A stretch of 64,000 nucleotides of DNA from an uncultured Bacillaceae bacterium (GCA_937983065.1 CALKAL010000049.1:17953-81952), one strand, 5' to 3'. Shown: positions 11,660 to 20,362, counted from the first letter of the stretch. Notes: a model not told the origin generated them from the sequence alone. Translations and numbers: made by a program.

Positions 11660-12410
11660 ATTGATCCCCTAAAATAAAATTCATCGGATTAATAAATTTA
11701 TCATTATCTTGAATCGCAAAATACATATTCGTAAATCCCGTCACTTCATCTGGTTCAACGGTTGCGATAATCTGATTTGGGCGCACGAATTGATAATGAA
11801 ATACATCAATCGTACTTAAATGACCATAAACAGATTTTTGTCCGTCTTCATGTTGAATTATAATTGTATTGCCCGTATCTTGCTTTCGTCCAGCAAATAA
11901 AACAGTTCCTCTCGTCATTGGATAAACATTTTTCGCTTCTAAAACTTCAATATGAACCCCATCTTGATAATCTTTAATCTGTGCCTCATCAAGGCCGCTA
12001 ACTGGAATCGATGATTGATTAACATCGTTATCGACTGGTCGAGCATCTCTACCTAATAAAACTAAAGGTGAGCTAAACCGTTCTTCATACCAGGCTTGGA
12101 CCGTTGCAAAAGGCAAATCCTCCGTTAAAATTTGTTGAGCATGAGGTTTCATTTGAGTAAATAAGGCGAATTGACTATTGTAAATAAAAAAGGTGATAAA
12201 GAAAATGAATAGTGATATAAGAAATTTTGGAAATAAGCTTGTCCGACTTAAATCTAGCTTACCTTCTGTTTTTGGGTCAGATGGATAACCGAATCGCTCT
12301 TCATCATCTAAAATTGACCCGTAAGAATAAGATCTTTGTTGTGGTTTAATGCCCCGATTTATTTTGCGTTTAGCGATATTTTTTCTTATTTCGTCTAGTT
12401 TATGATTCAT
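11649..12410 (-). CDS. spoIVFA: SpoIVFA, regulator of SpoIVFB
   Basis: Membrane protein that holds SpoIVFB inactive with BofA until the SpoIVB signal arrives. A basic N-terminus is followed by one membrane segment (about residues 65-85 in FPKFLISLFIFFITFF) and an extracytoplasmic M23-like domain (about 170-250, GTVLFAGRKQDTGNTIIIQHEDG). The HxH zinc motif of active M23 enzymes is only partly kept (SVYGHLS). Start taken as ATG 12410 behind GGTGGG; an ATG 4 codons upstream has a poorly spaced site. Confidence 0.9.
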   Translation of the reverse strand: MNHKLDEIRKNIAKRKINRGIKPQQRSYSYGSILDDEERFGYPSDPKTEGKLDLSRTSLFPKFLISLFIFFITFFIYNSQFALFTQMKPHAQQILTEDLPFATVQAWYEERFSSPLVLLGRDARPVDNDVNQSSIPVSGLDEAQIKDYQDGVHIEVLEAKNVYPMTRGTVLFAGRKQDTGNTIIIQHEDGQKSVYGHLSTIDVFHYQFVRPNQIIATVEPDEVTGFTNMYFAIQDNDKFINPMNFILGDQYEE

Positions 12411-12442
12411 TTTTCCCACCATTCCTCTTCACCGTTTGTACT

Positions 12443-12471
12443 AGCTTATTCTATTGTTTTTATAAATATGC
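12443..12471 (-). promoter_or_regulatory. Possible SigE promoter of spoIVFAB
   Basis: GCATATT (12465-12471) matches the SigE -35, and AATAAGCT (12443-12450) is a partial match to the SigE -10 CATACAAT, with a 14-bp spacer. The spoIVF operon of B. subtilis is SigE-controlled, so this fits, but the -10 is weak. Confidence 0.45.
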
Positions 12472-12512
12472 TTCTTAAAATAGAGTTTAATAGAATTGAG
12501 TATGGTGATATA

Positions 12513-12568
12513 AAAAAAGACCATCAGCAACAGGGATTAGCTAATCCACTATTGTTAATGGTCTTTTT
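12513..12568 (-). terminator. Terminator of minCD
   Basis: Outer arms AAAAAGACCAT (12514-12524) and ATGGTCTTTTT (12558-12568) with an inner GGATTAGCTAATCC palindrome. Runs of Ts follow on both strands. It lies 10 bases past the minD stop. Confidence 0.8.
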
Positions 12569-12577
12569 ATAAATAGG

Positions 12578-13378
12578 CTATGAACCTTTTATTCCGAATA
12601 TTCGTTTGACCCTTGACATAAATCCTTTCTCCTCATCAAAGGCCATTAATGGAACAGACTCACCTAAGATTCGCCGAGCGATATTACGATAACTAATGGA
12701 TGCTCGTGTATCTGGTTGAAATGCAACTGGTTCACCGTGATGAGATGCGCGAATGACATCTTCATCGTCTAATACAGCGCCTAACAATTCAACCGATAAT
12801 GTTGATACAATATCATCAACACTTAACATATCACCGCTATCCATCATATGTTTACGCATCCGATTAACAATAAGATACGTCTGGTCAATATTTTCTTTTT
12901 CCAATAATCCGATGACTCGATCTGCATCTCTTACACTTGATTTTTCAGGTGTCGTGACAACAATCGCTTTATCCGCTCCTGCTACGGCATTGACGAAACC
13001 TTGCTCGATACCTGCTGGACTATCAATTAAGACATAATCATAATCTGGTTTTAATTGATCGACGATATCTTTCACTTGTTCAGCGGTCATATCATTTTTA
13101 TCATTCGTTTGTGCTGCGGGTAATAAATGTAGGCAATCGAAACGTTTATCTTTAATCAATGCTTGCTGGATTTTGCATCGGCCTTCTACAACATCAATAA
13201 TATTAAAGATAATTCTATTTTCTAATCCTAATACAACATCTAAGTTTCTTAGTCCGATATCTGTATCAACTAAACAAACCTTTTGGCCAAGAAGTGCTAG
13301 TGCTGTACCAATATTAGCTGTAGTCGTTGATTTACCAACTCCACCTTTTCCTGAAGTAATAACAATTGCTTCACCCAT
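12578..13378 (-). CDS. minD: Septum-site ATPase MinD
   Basis: Membrane-bound ATPase that recruits MinC and keeps division away from the poles. Start taken as ATG 13378 behind AAAGGGG: this gives 266 residues starting MGEAIVITSGKGGVGKST with the deviant Walker A at residues 10-18. A longer frame upstream has no homology and overlaps minC. The C-terminus (FMSRVKRIFGIKG) is the amphipathic membrane-targeting helix. It follows minC closely in the mreBCD-minCD cluster. Confidence 0.97.
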   Translation of the reverse strand: MGEAIVITSGKGGVGKSTTTANIGTALALLGQKVCLVDTDIGLRNLDVVLGLENRIIFNIIDVVEGRCKIQQALIKDKRFDCLHLLPAAQTNDKNDMTAEQVKDIVDQLKPDYDYVLIDSPAGIEQGFVNAVAGADKAIVVTTPEKSSVRDADRVIGLLEKENIDQTYLIVNRMRKHMMDSGDMLSVDDIVSTLSVELLGAVLDDEDVIRASHHGEPVAFQPDTRASISYRNIARRILGESVPLMAFDEEKGFMSRVKRIFGIKGS

Positions 13379-13379
13379 C

Positions 13380-14051
13380 TCATAAACCCCTTTCAAAAAC
13401 ATCCAATAGTTTAGGACGAATTTTTTGTAATTGTTGGATTGATTCCACTTCAATTTGATCTGTAGCAGGATTAATAAATGCGAATTCTCGATCTGAGCCT
13501 TCTGTTTCATAGTCAGGAGCTCGACTAATTTTATGCGCTATGCGAATTTGGTTCGGATGCATATAGGAGGCAACGACGATACAATTCGTATCCCCTTCAT
13601 ATCCGGCATGAGCAATTCCCCGCAATTTCCCCAAGATGAATACATTTCCCGTTGCAATGACCATTCCCCCTGGATTGACATCACCAACGATTAATATGTC
13701 GCCATTTACTTGAAGTACTTGTCCTGAGCGTATCGTTTTAACCGTTGATTTCAATGTCGTTTTCTCAAACCATTCTTCGGCTTCTTCATTCGTTAACACG
13801 TACGAATCTAGCTTTTTAATGATGAAATGACTATTCTCTTCAACGATTTTTTTCAATTCGTCAACTTGCTCTTTACGTAAATAACGATATTGACTATGTA
13901 AAATAATCTCTGTCTCTTCTGCTTTCTGACTGACTAACAATTTGTCTTTCAATTCTTCTAATAGTAGATTAAAGGAACATTGATCATCTAAATAAACGAC
14001 GATTCCATCATTTGTCCCTTTCATTGTGACATAATGATTCTTCACTGACAT
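13380..14051 (-). CDS. minC: Septum-site inhibitor MinC
   Basis: FtsZ inhibitor delivered by MinD. The 223 residues comprise an N-terminal domain (1-105) and a C-terminal beta-helix (about 106-223) with GQVLQVNGDILIVGDVNPGG and GKLRGIAHAG, the usual MinD-binding part. ATG 14051 lies 9 bases behind GGGGTG. Next in order after mreD, as in B. subtilis. Confidence 0.94.
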   Translation of the reverse strand: MSVKNHYVTMKGTNDGIVVYLDDQCSFNLLLEELKDKLLVSQKAEETEIILHSQYRYLRKEQVDELKKIVEENSHFIIKKLDSYVLTNEEAEEWFEKTTLKSTVKTIRSGQVLQVNGDILIVGDVNPGGMVIATGNVFILGKLRGIAHAGYEGDTNCIVVASYMHPNQIRIAHKISRAPDYETEGSDREFAFINPATDQIEVESIQQLQKIRPKLLDVFERGL

Positions 14052-14088
14052 GATAGGTACACCCCGATTAAAATCTATTCAATATAAA

Positions 14089-14619
14089 TTACTGTAATTG
14101 CTCGTGTTTTTCCTTCCAAATCATTAACCGCTTTGCAAAAATTGGATAAATAATGAGTAAAAACAATATATTAATTAATACAGTCGGAATTAGTCTCAAG
14201 GAGATAAAGTCTGTTAACGTTAAATCGACTTGCCCGACGATGAAATATAAGGCGAACAATATAAATTCTGCGACGATTAGGCTGACAGTTACAAGTAAAA
14301 AGGTGACGATAAAGTTTTTGTGCAAAAATCGTTTTAATAAATGGACCATATATAAAGCGACCGCGTAAGCTAATAAATAAATGCCTAATAAGTCGGTATA
14401 AATTAATTCAAACAAAAATGCGAATAAAACCCCATTTAAAATACCGTAATAACTATGTAGCTCATCATAATAAATCGTAATGAGAATCGAAAAAACTAAC
14501 AACCAATGAGGTATATAATATAAATCTAACGCTAAAATGGATGATGGTAATAAATTAATTGTAATACTTTCTAATATGAGTAATATAAATAAAATAACGG
14601 GAAGAATAAAGGAGCGCAC
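14089..14619 (-). CDS. mreD: Rod-shape protein MreD
   Basis: Small integral membrane protein of the elongasome. The 176 residues hold five or six hydrophobic segments, with a YYDELHSYYGILNG stretch typical of MreD. Start is GTG 14619 behind GGAGGAATAATT, a site that lies inside the end of mreC, so the two are likely translationally coupled. Assigned by topology and by position after mreC. Confidence 0.9.
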   Translation of the reverse strand: MRSFILPVILFILLILESITINLLPSSILALDLYYIPHWLLVFSILITIYYDELHSYYGILNGVLFAFLFELIYTDLLGIYLLAYAVALYMVHLLKRFLHKNFIVTFLLVTVSLIVAEFILFALYFIVGQVDLTLTDFISLRLIPTVLINILFLLIIYPIFAKRLMIWKEKHEQLQ

Positions 14620-14621
14620 AA

Positions 14622-15503
14622 TTATTCCTCCTCTTCTTCAATCTCAGTTTCATCATCTATTATCGGTGAAAAAATATCCCGATCAACGATAATAACGTGA
14701 TTAATATCAATAAAATCAGCAGCAGGCTCAACATGCGCCATTTGAGTCAAGCCGTATTGGTCAAGCTCTACGGAAGAAATAGTCCCAATTAACAGCCCCC
14801 TTGGGAACATGCCACCAAGGCCTGAGCTAATAACTGTTTGTCCTTCTTCTAATTCCCCACTATTTTCAAGCTCACGGAATAATAACGTTTGGGTATCATT
14901 GTTAAATCCCTCAATTAAACCGAAAACATTTTCGTTTTCTTCAACAACAACGGAAATACGGTTATGTTCATCAAAACCACTTAATAATTGAATAACAGAC
15001 GTCATTTGCGAAGCACTCGATACTTTTCCAATCATCCCATCCGCTGTAATGACGGCCATATTCGGTTTAACCCCGTGTAATTGCCCTTTATTCACTTTAA
15101 TTTGATCAAAAAACTGCTCTGGGCTTCTTGAAATGACAGTTGCACGAATCGGGGTGTAATCACTAATTAACACATCAATATTAAGTAGTGACCTCAATTC
15201 TTCATTTTCTTTTTCCAATTCATTCACTTTAAAAGCTAACGTTTTATATTCTTGTAATTCTGATTTTAACACTTCATTCTGCTTATATACATCCCGAATA
15301 TCTTTTACATTGTCCGTTAAACCGATGAAAAACTGGACAGGTTGATAAACGATGTTTTGAGCTAAACCAACTGTATCTGTAATAAATTGTGTCACAATGT
15401 TCGTTTGTCCACTTCGATTTAATGAAAAACCAATTAATATGACAACAATGATAATGCTCGTAAAAAAAACGATTAATTTTCTCTTTCTTAAAAAACGTGG
15501 CAT
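14622..15503 (-). CDS. mreC: Rod-shape protein MreC
   Basis: Elongasome scaffold anchored in the membrane. It has one N-terminal membrane helix (about 10-28), a coiled coil (about 65-100) and the extracytoplasmic beta-barrel pair (KVNKGQLHGVKPNMAVITADGM... region and GQTVISSGLGGMFPRGL). Start taken as ATG 15503 behind AAGGTG; a GTG 4 codons earlier falls within the ribosome site. The C-terminal tail is strongly acidic (EEEEE). Confidence 0.94.
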   Translation of the reverse strand: MPRFLRKRKLIVFFTSIIIVVILIGFSLNRSGQTNIVTQFITDTVGLAQNIVYQPVQFFIGLTDNVKDIRDVYKQNEVLKSELQEYKTLAFKVNELEKENEELRSLLNIDVLISDYTPIRATVISRSPEQFFDQIKVNKGQLHGVKPNMAVITADGMIGKVSSASQMTSVIQLLSGFDEHNRISVVVEENENVFGLIEGFNNDTQTLLFRELENSGELEEGQTVISSGLGGMFPRGLLIGTISSVELDQYGLTQMAHVEPAADFIDINHVIIVDRDIFSPIIDDETEIEEEEE

Positions 15504-15519
15504 AAAGTGTTGCACCTTC

Positions 15520-16554
15520 TTAATGAATATAGTTTTTTTTCGTTATGTTCGGTGTTTTTTTAAAATGTTCAATATAGTCTAACGCCTTGCCTGTCCCGAC
15601 TACTGCCGTTGTTAAAGGATTCTCGGTCATATGAACAGGTAATGTCGTCTTTTCAAAAATAACTTTATCCAAAAATTTTAGCTTCGCCCCACCGCCAGTT
15701 AGAACGATTCCTTTCTCTATTATATCAGAGGCAAGTTCTGGTGGCGCATTTTCTAAAATATTTATTATCAAATCTATAATAGCATTAACTGTACTTTCAA
15801 TCGCTATGACAAGTTCTTCATTTTTTAAATAAATGATTTTCGGTAATCCTGTAATTAAATCACGTCCGAATACTTCCATTCTATCATTTTCTTGCGTTTT
15901 TTTCGCTGATGCAAGTTGAATTTTTAACTTTTCTGCTGTCGTTTCTCCAATCATAACACGATACTCTTGTCGAATGTACTGAATTATTTGTTGATCCATT
16001 TTATCCCCAGCTGCTTTAATTGATTTTGTTAAAACGGTACCACCTAAGGAAACGATAGCTGCTTCCGTCGTCCCACCTCCGATATCGACAATTAAGCTAC
16101 CTGATGAATCCCATACAGGCAAGCCAGCGCCAATTGCTGCTGCCAAAGATTCTGTCATAATATAAACTTGTTTCGCGCCTCCTTGTTTAGCCGCTTCAAC
16201 AATTGCTTTCTCTTCAACCGTCGTAATGCCAGAGGGGACACAAACAATTAATGACGGTTTAAAGATATAAAACGATTGTCTATTCACTTCATTAATTAAG
16301 TAACGAATAATCGCTGATGCTGAATCAAAGTCAGCTATCACCCCATCTTTTAGTGGCTTTATAATTTTTATAGACTCAGGAGCTTTCCCAATCATTTCCT
16401 TCGCTTTAGTCCCTACGGCTTCAACTTGATTTGTATAACGATTCATCGCAACTACTGTTGGTTCTTCGATGACAACCCCTTTACCTTTCATATAAACTAA
16501 CGTATTCGCAGTACCTAAATCAATACCGATTCCTCTTCTAGATAAAAAACTCAT
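15520..16554 (-). CDS. mreB: Actin-like cell-shape protein MreB
   Basis: Actin-family ATPase that guides lateral wall synthesis. The 344 residues show phosphate-1 GIDLGTANTLVY (about 9-20), phosphate-2 VDIGGGTTEAAIVSLGG (about 160-176) and the adenosine motif GIVLTGGGAKL. The paralogues Mbl and MreBH are separate genes in bacilli; being in mreBCD marks this one as MreB. ATG 16554 follows AGGGGAAGATTAGG. The C-terminal extension FKKTPNITKKNYIH is slightly longer than usual. Confidence 0.95.
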   Translation of the reverse strand: MSFLSRRGIGIDLGTANTLVYMKGKGVVIEEPTVVAMNRYTNQVEAVGTKAKEMIGKAPESIKIIKPLKDGVIADFDSASAIIRYLINEVNRQSFYIFKPSLIVCVPSGITTVEEKAIVEAAKQGGAKQVYIMTESLAAAIGAGLPVWDSSGSLIVDIGGGTTEAAIVSLGGTVLTKSIKAAGDKMDQQIIQYIRQEYRVMIGETTAEKLKIQLASAKKTQENDRMEVFGRDLITGLPKIIYLKNEELVIAIESTVNAIIDLIINILENAPPELASDIIEKGIVLTGGGAKLKFLDKVIFEKTTLPVHMTENPLTTAVVGTGKALDYIEHFKKTPNITKKNYIH

Positions 16555-16584
16555 CCTAATCTTCCCCTTTGATGTCGATTTTAT

Positions 16585-16612
16585 AGTATAAGCTATGCTT
16601 GACCCATGTAAA
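16585..16612 (-). promoter_or_regulatory. Possible SigA promoter of mreBCD-minCD
   Basis: -35 TTTACA (16607-16612) and -10 TATACT (16585-16590) with a 16-bp spacer, 31 bases ahead of the mreB start. It would let mreB be transcribed independently of the intron-bearing radC. Confidence 0.45.
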
Positions 16613-16684
16613 ACATGAGTATAGATAGCGCTACTAAATTAAATACATCTAAGGTTTTAGGAAGACTGGATGAGTCCCTTCAAT

Positions 16685-16825
16685 TTATAAATATCCTTTT
16701 TCTTTTAAAGAAACAAACTTGTTATCACCAATTATAATATGGTCTAATAATTCAATGCCCAATACTTTTCCCGCTTCATGTAACCGTCTCGTTACATGAA
16801 TGTCTTCATTTGATGGAGTTGGATC
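16685..16825 (-). CDS. radC: RadC/JAB-domain protein, exon 2 (C-terminal 46 residues)
   Basis: Second part of radC. It reads [12 protein letters not shown], then a [15 protein letters not shown] segment, ending KGYL at a TAA. It supplies the Asp of the metal-binding H-x-H-x(10)-D pattern (LLDH). It joins in frame to exon 1 (18680-19222) when the intron is removed, since exon 1 ends ...HNHPSG and this part starts with the D that normally follows. It has no start of its own and is not expressed as RadC unless the intron splices. Confidence 0.92.
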   Translation of the reverse strand, partial: DPTPSNEDIHVTRRLHEAGKVLGIELLDHIIIGDNKFVSLKEKGYL

Positions 16826-16877
16826 GTAGGGTAGATTGATGCGCCTTACTGTAAGCAGGTTTCATCACTCCCCCTCA

Positions 16878-16912
16878 GAACCGTACGTACACCTTTTCAG
16901 CGTATACGGCTC
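16878..16912 (-). ncRNA. Group II intron domain V
   Basis: Hairpin that starts GAGCCGTATAC and ends GTACGTACGGTTC, closed by a GAAA tetraloop, with the AGC catalytic triad in its first bases. It closely resembles domain V of the lactococcal LtrB intron. It is 35 nt long, where 34 is usual; the extra base appears to be a bulged G in the distal stem. Confidence 0.92.
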
Positions 16913-16961
16913 GCCAGTTGATATATAAAAATGCTCCTTAAACGATTATATTCATTTAATA

Positions 16962-18083
16962 TTAGTCTCCATGAACCAATTCCTTTAACTTAACAAATGA
17001 ATACAATTGAATATGACCGTTCTGATCTTTGATTGCTATTGATAAAAAACCTTGCCTCGCTCTTCTCAAACTTATTGCGACCCTTTTTACACGACTTCTT
17101 CTTTTGTATGCTAATGTTTTTATAAAACTACTTTCCGCCAGATGAAATACTTTTTTTAACTCGTTCACATTATCCGCTAATTTATAATATCGATAAAACA
17201 TTCTCAATTCCCGATTATACGTCTTTAAAATCGTTAATTCAGTTTCATTAACTAAATATTTCCGTTCAGTTGATGTAAAATTATCTAAATTTCCGTATCC
17301 TTGTGCTTTAATAAATTTTTGCATCATTTCTCTCGGTATTTCTAACTTAATTTCACTTTCATTCGACGTTTTTGGATTTCTTTTGGAATGACTTCTTTTA
17401 TTTACTTTTTTAAAGTGGTAGCCGAGGAAGGGTGTCCTTTTTTCCAAATGATTAATTCCACTATGTTTCTCACATAATTGTAGCTTCAAGTACTCGTTTA
17501 TAAAGTGAATTATTTTTTCGAATATTTTTTTCACATCTTGTTTTGAGCTAGAAAAACCGAGCACGAAATGATTTCCGTAACGGACATAATCGAACGGTTT
17601 ATTTATTTTTCCTATCTCGCTTTTAATAAAAGCATCGAATTCGTGTAAAAAAAATATTGGGTTTAGAGTCCTGCTATGGGGAATGCGATTATAATAATAA
17701 TTTGGCATAGCATTTTTTATTTCGTTAATTTTTAAAAGTTGTTGGTCATTTATATTTTTTGAAAGGTTGTTCATTAAAATTGTCTCGTCTAAAGATTCGT
17801 TCACATGGATGATTTCTCCTTTTAAACACCATGTGAATTTTCCCCAATTATTTTTAATATGGGATAAAGCCTTTAGATGCTTATCTTTTTGAAAGGAGCT
17901 TCCTGCTATTTTTGGCTCGTAAAACGTATTTTGTTGGTTCTTTTTTCCAACTTGATTTAATTCTACGCGCTCATCAATCTGACTAAAATTAATAGTTTCC
18001 CTATAACCTTCTCTACTATCGTTTAAATTTTTATATACTTTCGTGCAAATATCCTTGTGATCTAAAAGACGATGACAATCCAT
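16962..18083 (-). CDS. Degenerate group II intron-encoded protein (maturase-like, RT active site lost)
   Basis: 373 residues inside the intron, starting at ATG 18083 behind AAGGTG. The middle aligns by eye with intron reverse transcriptases, but the key motifs are altered: the region of the first catalytic Asp (normally GDI--FFD) reads KGEIIHVNESLDE, the PQG segment reads RIPHSRTLNP, and YADD reads YGNH (in FDYVRYGNHFVLG). The RT7-like FLGYHFKKV and a thumb/X region (about 270-355, LRMFYRYYKLADN, YKRRSRVKRVAISL) remain. No D or HNH endonuclease region follows. The family's usual length is about 420-600. It probably helps splicing but cannot prime mobility. There is no stop or frameshift, so it looks maintained. 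Confidence 0.85.
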   Translation of the reverse strand: MDCHRLLDHKDICTKVYKNLNDSREGYRETINFSQIDERVELNQVGKKNQQNTFYEPKIAGSSFQKDKHLKALSHIKNNWGKFTWCLKGEIIHVNESLDETILMNNLSKNINDQQLLKINEIKNAMPNYYYNRIPHSRTLNPIFFLHEFDAFIKSEIGKINKPFDYVRYGNHFVLGFSSSKQDVKKIFEKIIHFINEYLKLQLCEKHSGINHLEKRTPFLGYHFKKVNKRSHSKRNPKTSNESEIKLEIPREMMQKFIKAQGYGNLDNFTSTERKYLVNETELTILKTYNRELRMFYRYYKLADNVNELKKVFHLAESSFIKTLAYKRRSRVKRVAISLRRARQGFLSIAIKDQNGHIQLYSFVKLKELVHGD

Positions 18084-18679
18084 GACCTTTCACCTTAAAT
18101 AGAAGCATTTTTATTTCGGTTAACTAGTGAATGAAATGAATCTTGAGCCTTGATAAAATTTATTTCGTAGTTAACTATTATCAACCTGTCTCCCTTCCCC
18201 TTGCTAAACTCATTACGAGCAAACGTTGAGTACTATGGAGACTCCGTTGCCATATGTGAATCAATTTTAACAATATAAACTCACACTTAGGCAATCCCTA
18301 CCTTTAACATCATTATAGAAGCGTGATGGTTAGGTATCCCTTTCGACGTTTTCCTAAAGCTTAGGATTGAAGGACAAACCTTACGATTGATAACGTTCAG
18401 GTGATACGTCTCAATTTTGTCCTCGTTACCTATTAGCTATCGTAGGTAACGGCGCATCCAACGCTCATCCGTCTAGGATTCAGGCAGTTTAGCTTTTACC
18501 ATACATCACTTGGTCTGAGGAACTGACTCGACTTGATAGCTTCGTCGTCTATTCCCCTTTTCACATCCCGCTTAGTCCTTATATTGAGTTTCCTCTCAAA
18601 GTTAGATGCTGACCATTCGAACAATGTAAGGAGTTCGAGATTATAAACATCACTACAATGATGCCGTTTGTAGGCGCAC

Positions 18680-19222
18680 ACCTGATGGATGATTATGGGC
18701 ACAGATAATTGAAGCGGCTGAACGTTTAATCGCTTCTTTAAATACCTCACGAGGATGAACAATTGAGGAGTTTAGGCTTCCTATGAAGATAGTTTGCCTG
18801 TGGATGACTTGATTTTTAGTGCTCAAAAAGAGACATACGAAATTTTCCTGTTTCAATCCGCGCATCTCTTCCATTAAATAATTGGCCCCATCTTGAGGGC
18901 TTCGAATAATATATCGCTCACCAAATTGATAAGTATGGATTCGTTTTCCAATTTCTATGGCGGCTAATAACGTCACTGCTTTAGCTTCCCCAATCCCTTT
19001 AATCGAAGTAATCTCCTCGATTGTCGCATCTTTTAATAATGATAACCCTTCAAAATGCATAAGCAGCCTCGTCGCAAGTGATAATGCTGAACTTCCTTTC
19101 GTCCCACTCCCAATTAAAATCGCAATTAACTCTTGATTCGACAAAGCGTGTGGACCTACTTGGATCAGTCGTTCCCTCGGTCGATCATTTTTAGGGACGT
19201 CCTTGATGAAAATCGTCTCCAT
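18680..19222 (-). CDS. radC: RadC/JAB-domain protein, exon 1 (N-terminal 181 residues)
   Basis: N-terminal part of RadC (YsxA), a JAB1/MPN-like protein of unclear function once linked to DNA repair. It has the METIFIKDVPKNDRPRERL start, a helix-hairpin-helix (about 70-85, ITSIKGIGEAKAV) and the JAB motif AHNHPSG at its very end. With exon 2 the spliced protein is 227 residues, close to the usual 230. The start is taken as ATG 19222, homologous to other RadC; AAAGGAG is about 14 bases upstream, so ATG 19261 cannot be excluded. Without splicing the frame runs 24 bases into the intron and stops. Confidence 0.9.
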
Positions 19223-19382
19223 ATAATTTAAACATGCTCCTTTCAATTGTGATTTAGACATGTTTAATTATAATGAATTAAAAAATGAAAAACAAAAAGG
19301 GAAAAACGTAATATGTCTCATAAATATAGCTTTCTTGTAACACCACTTGAACGTTTAAACAGAAAAAGACAACATAAACGTT

Positions 19383-20234
19383 TTATGAGTTATTTTCAAA
19401 AAATAATAAAAGACTTAATTTCACGGTATTTAAATAGATTGGCAGCTCATTTTCGGTAATTTGTTGTTCGAATTGATTCACTAAATTAGTTAGATTATTT
19501 AAATAAGCATCATTTTCGAACCGTTCTGGGGCTTCATTTAACCACCCGCTCACTTCTTCAAGCCAGACTGAGCCCGTCATCTCAGCTGTAATTAAAGCGT
19601 CTCCTTCCTGCAACCAATTAATTTCAGCTTCACTACCTTCGATTAACACATCGTTAATTTGCCAATCTTTATATAAAAAATCATTCATATATTCATATTC
19701 GCGCGCTTCAAGCCAATTCGTCACTTCGTCTCGATTGTATGGCTGTAAATCAACCATACTTAAAACGTAATATTGCCCTTCCTCCTCATGAATAATTGTA
19801 GGAACCGTCTGTTGTAATAACGATTGCGAAAGTTCCCGTGCATTATCATTCGTAGAAAAAATACCGTATTGAATCACTTCGAAAGTTTCATTAGTTCTTT
19901 CAAATTGCTCGCCAGACTCAGCAGGTGTTTCCGTATCTGTAACTTCTTCATCCTCCTCTTCATCTTCATTAAATACAGGGGCAGAATCTGTATTATCTGC
20001 TGGATTTAAGTCGGAGAAAAAAGCTATGAACCCTAGACCGAAAATTACTCCTAATATGACGGCAAATGCGATCGGTTTAAATAATTTATTTAAAACAGGT
20101 TTATTTGACGACATAAAATTTCCTTGAGATTTTTTTTGTTTCGGGGTTAAAAAATATTCTAATTCATGTTTTTTTGATGGAGACGGTTGTTCATCTCGGT
20201 TCACTGTAACACGAACTTTTTTATGCTCGTCCAT
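19383..20234 (-). CDS. spoIIB: Stage II sporulation protein SpoIIB
   Basis: Protein of the engulfing septum that helps localise SpoIVFAB-type complexes and septal thinning. The 283 residues have a basic cytoplasmic N-terminus, one membrane helix (about 53-71, FAVILGVIFGLGFIAFF), a very acidic linker (EDEEEDEE) and an SPOR-like domain (about 118-175, YGIFSTNDNARELSQSLL). Assigned by architecture and position: in B. subtilis spoIIB lies upstream of maf-radC-mreB. Maf is absent from the 121-base gap to radC here. ATG 20234 lies behind AAAGGTGG. Confidence 0.8.
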   Translation of the reverse strand: MDEHKKVRVTVNRDEQPSPSKKHELEYFLTPKQKKSQGNFMSSNKPVLNKLFKPIAFAVILGVIFGLGFIAFFSDLNPADNTDSAPVFNEDEEEDEEVTDTETPAESGEQFERTNETFEVIQYGIFSTNDNARELSQSLLQQTVPTIIHEEEGQYYVLSMVDLQPYNRDEVTNWLEAREYEYMNDFLYKDWQINDVLIEGSEAEINWLQEGDALITAEMTGSVWLEEVSGWLNEAPERFENDAYLNNLTNLVNQFEQQITENELPIYLNTVKLSLLLFFENNS

Positions 20235-20339
20235 AAAATTCGACCACCTTTAAATATAATGGTTAGATGGTAGCATATCCGACTTAAAAATGAAGTAAAA
20301 ATTTGTCCGATGCATTCGACATTTTTCAAACAAAAAAAC

Positions 20340-20358
20340 ACACCCAATATTTGAGTGT
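20340..20358 (-). terminator. Terminator of the diguanylate cyclase gene
   Basis: Short hairpin ACACCC (20340-20345) / GAGTGT (20353-20358), one mismatch in the loop-proximal pair, followed on the minus strand by seven Ts. Five bases past the stop. Confidence 0.65.
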
Positions 20359-20362
20359 ATTT

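Larger units (their letters stand above)
16826..18679 (-). mobile_element. Group II intron (IIA-like) interrupting radC
   Basis: 1854-nt intron beginning GTGCGCC (18679 downward) and ending CTACCCTAC (16826). Removing it restores an uninterrupted radC frame. Domain V is at 16878-16912, and domain VI with its stem arms lies between it and the 3' end. EBS1 ACCTGA (18397-18402) pairs with the last six exon bases TCAGGT (18680-18685). EBS2 GGATGA (18465-18470) pairs with TCATCC (18687-18692). The base 5' of EBS1 is C, able to pair with the first base of exon 2 (G), the delta contact of IIA introns. The encoded protein is at 16962-18083. It is short for an ORF-bearing intron. Confidence 0.93.

Noticed and set aside
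13379..13510. 44-residue N-terminal extension of MinD
   Set aside because: No homology, it overlaps minC, and the ribosome site is at the internal ATG 13378.
18496..18762. 88-residue ORF on the minus strand over the intron-radC junction
   Set aside because: It lies in the wrong frame over exon 1 and the intron 5' end, with no ribosome site.
18653..19261. RadC read as a complete 202-residue protein
   Set aside because: The last eight residues come from intron sequence and the JAB domain would be cut; the true C-terminus is at 16685-16825.
19330..19385. AACGTTTA / TAAACGTT inverted repeat after spoIIB
   Set aside because: The arms match, but there is no T-run on the minus strand, so a terminator cannot be supported.
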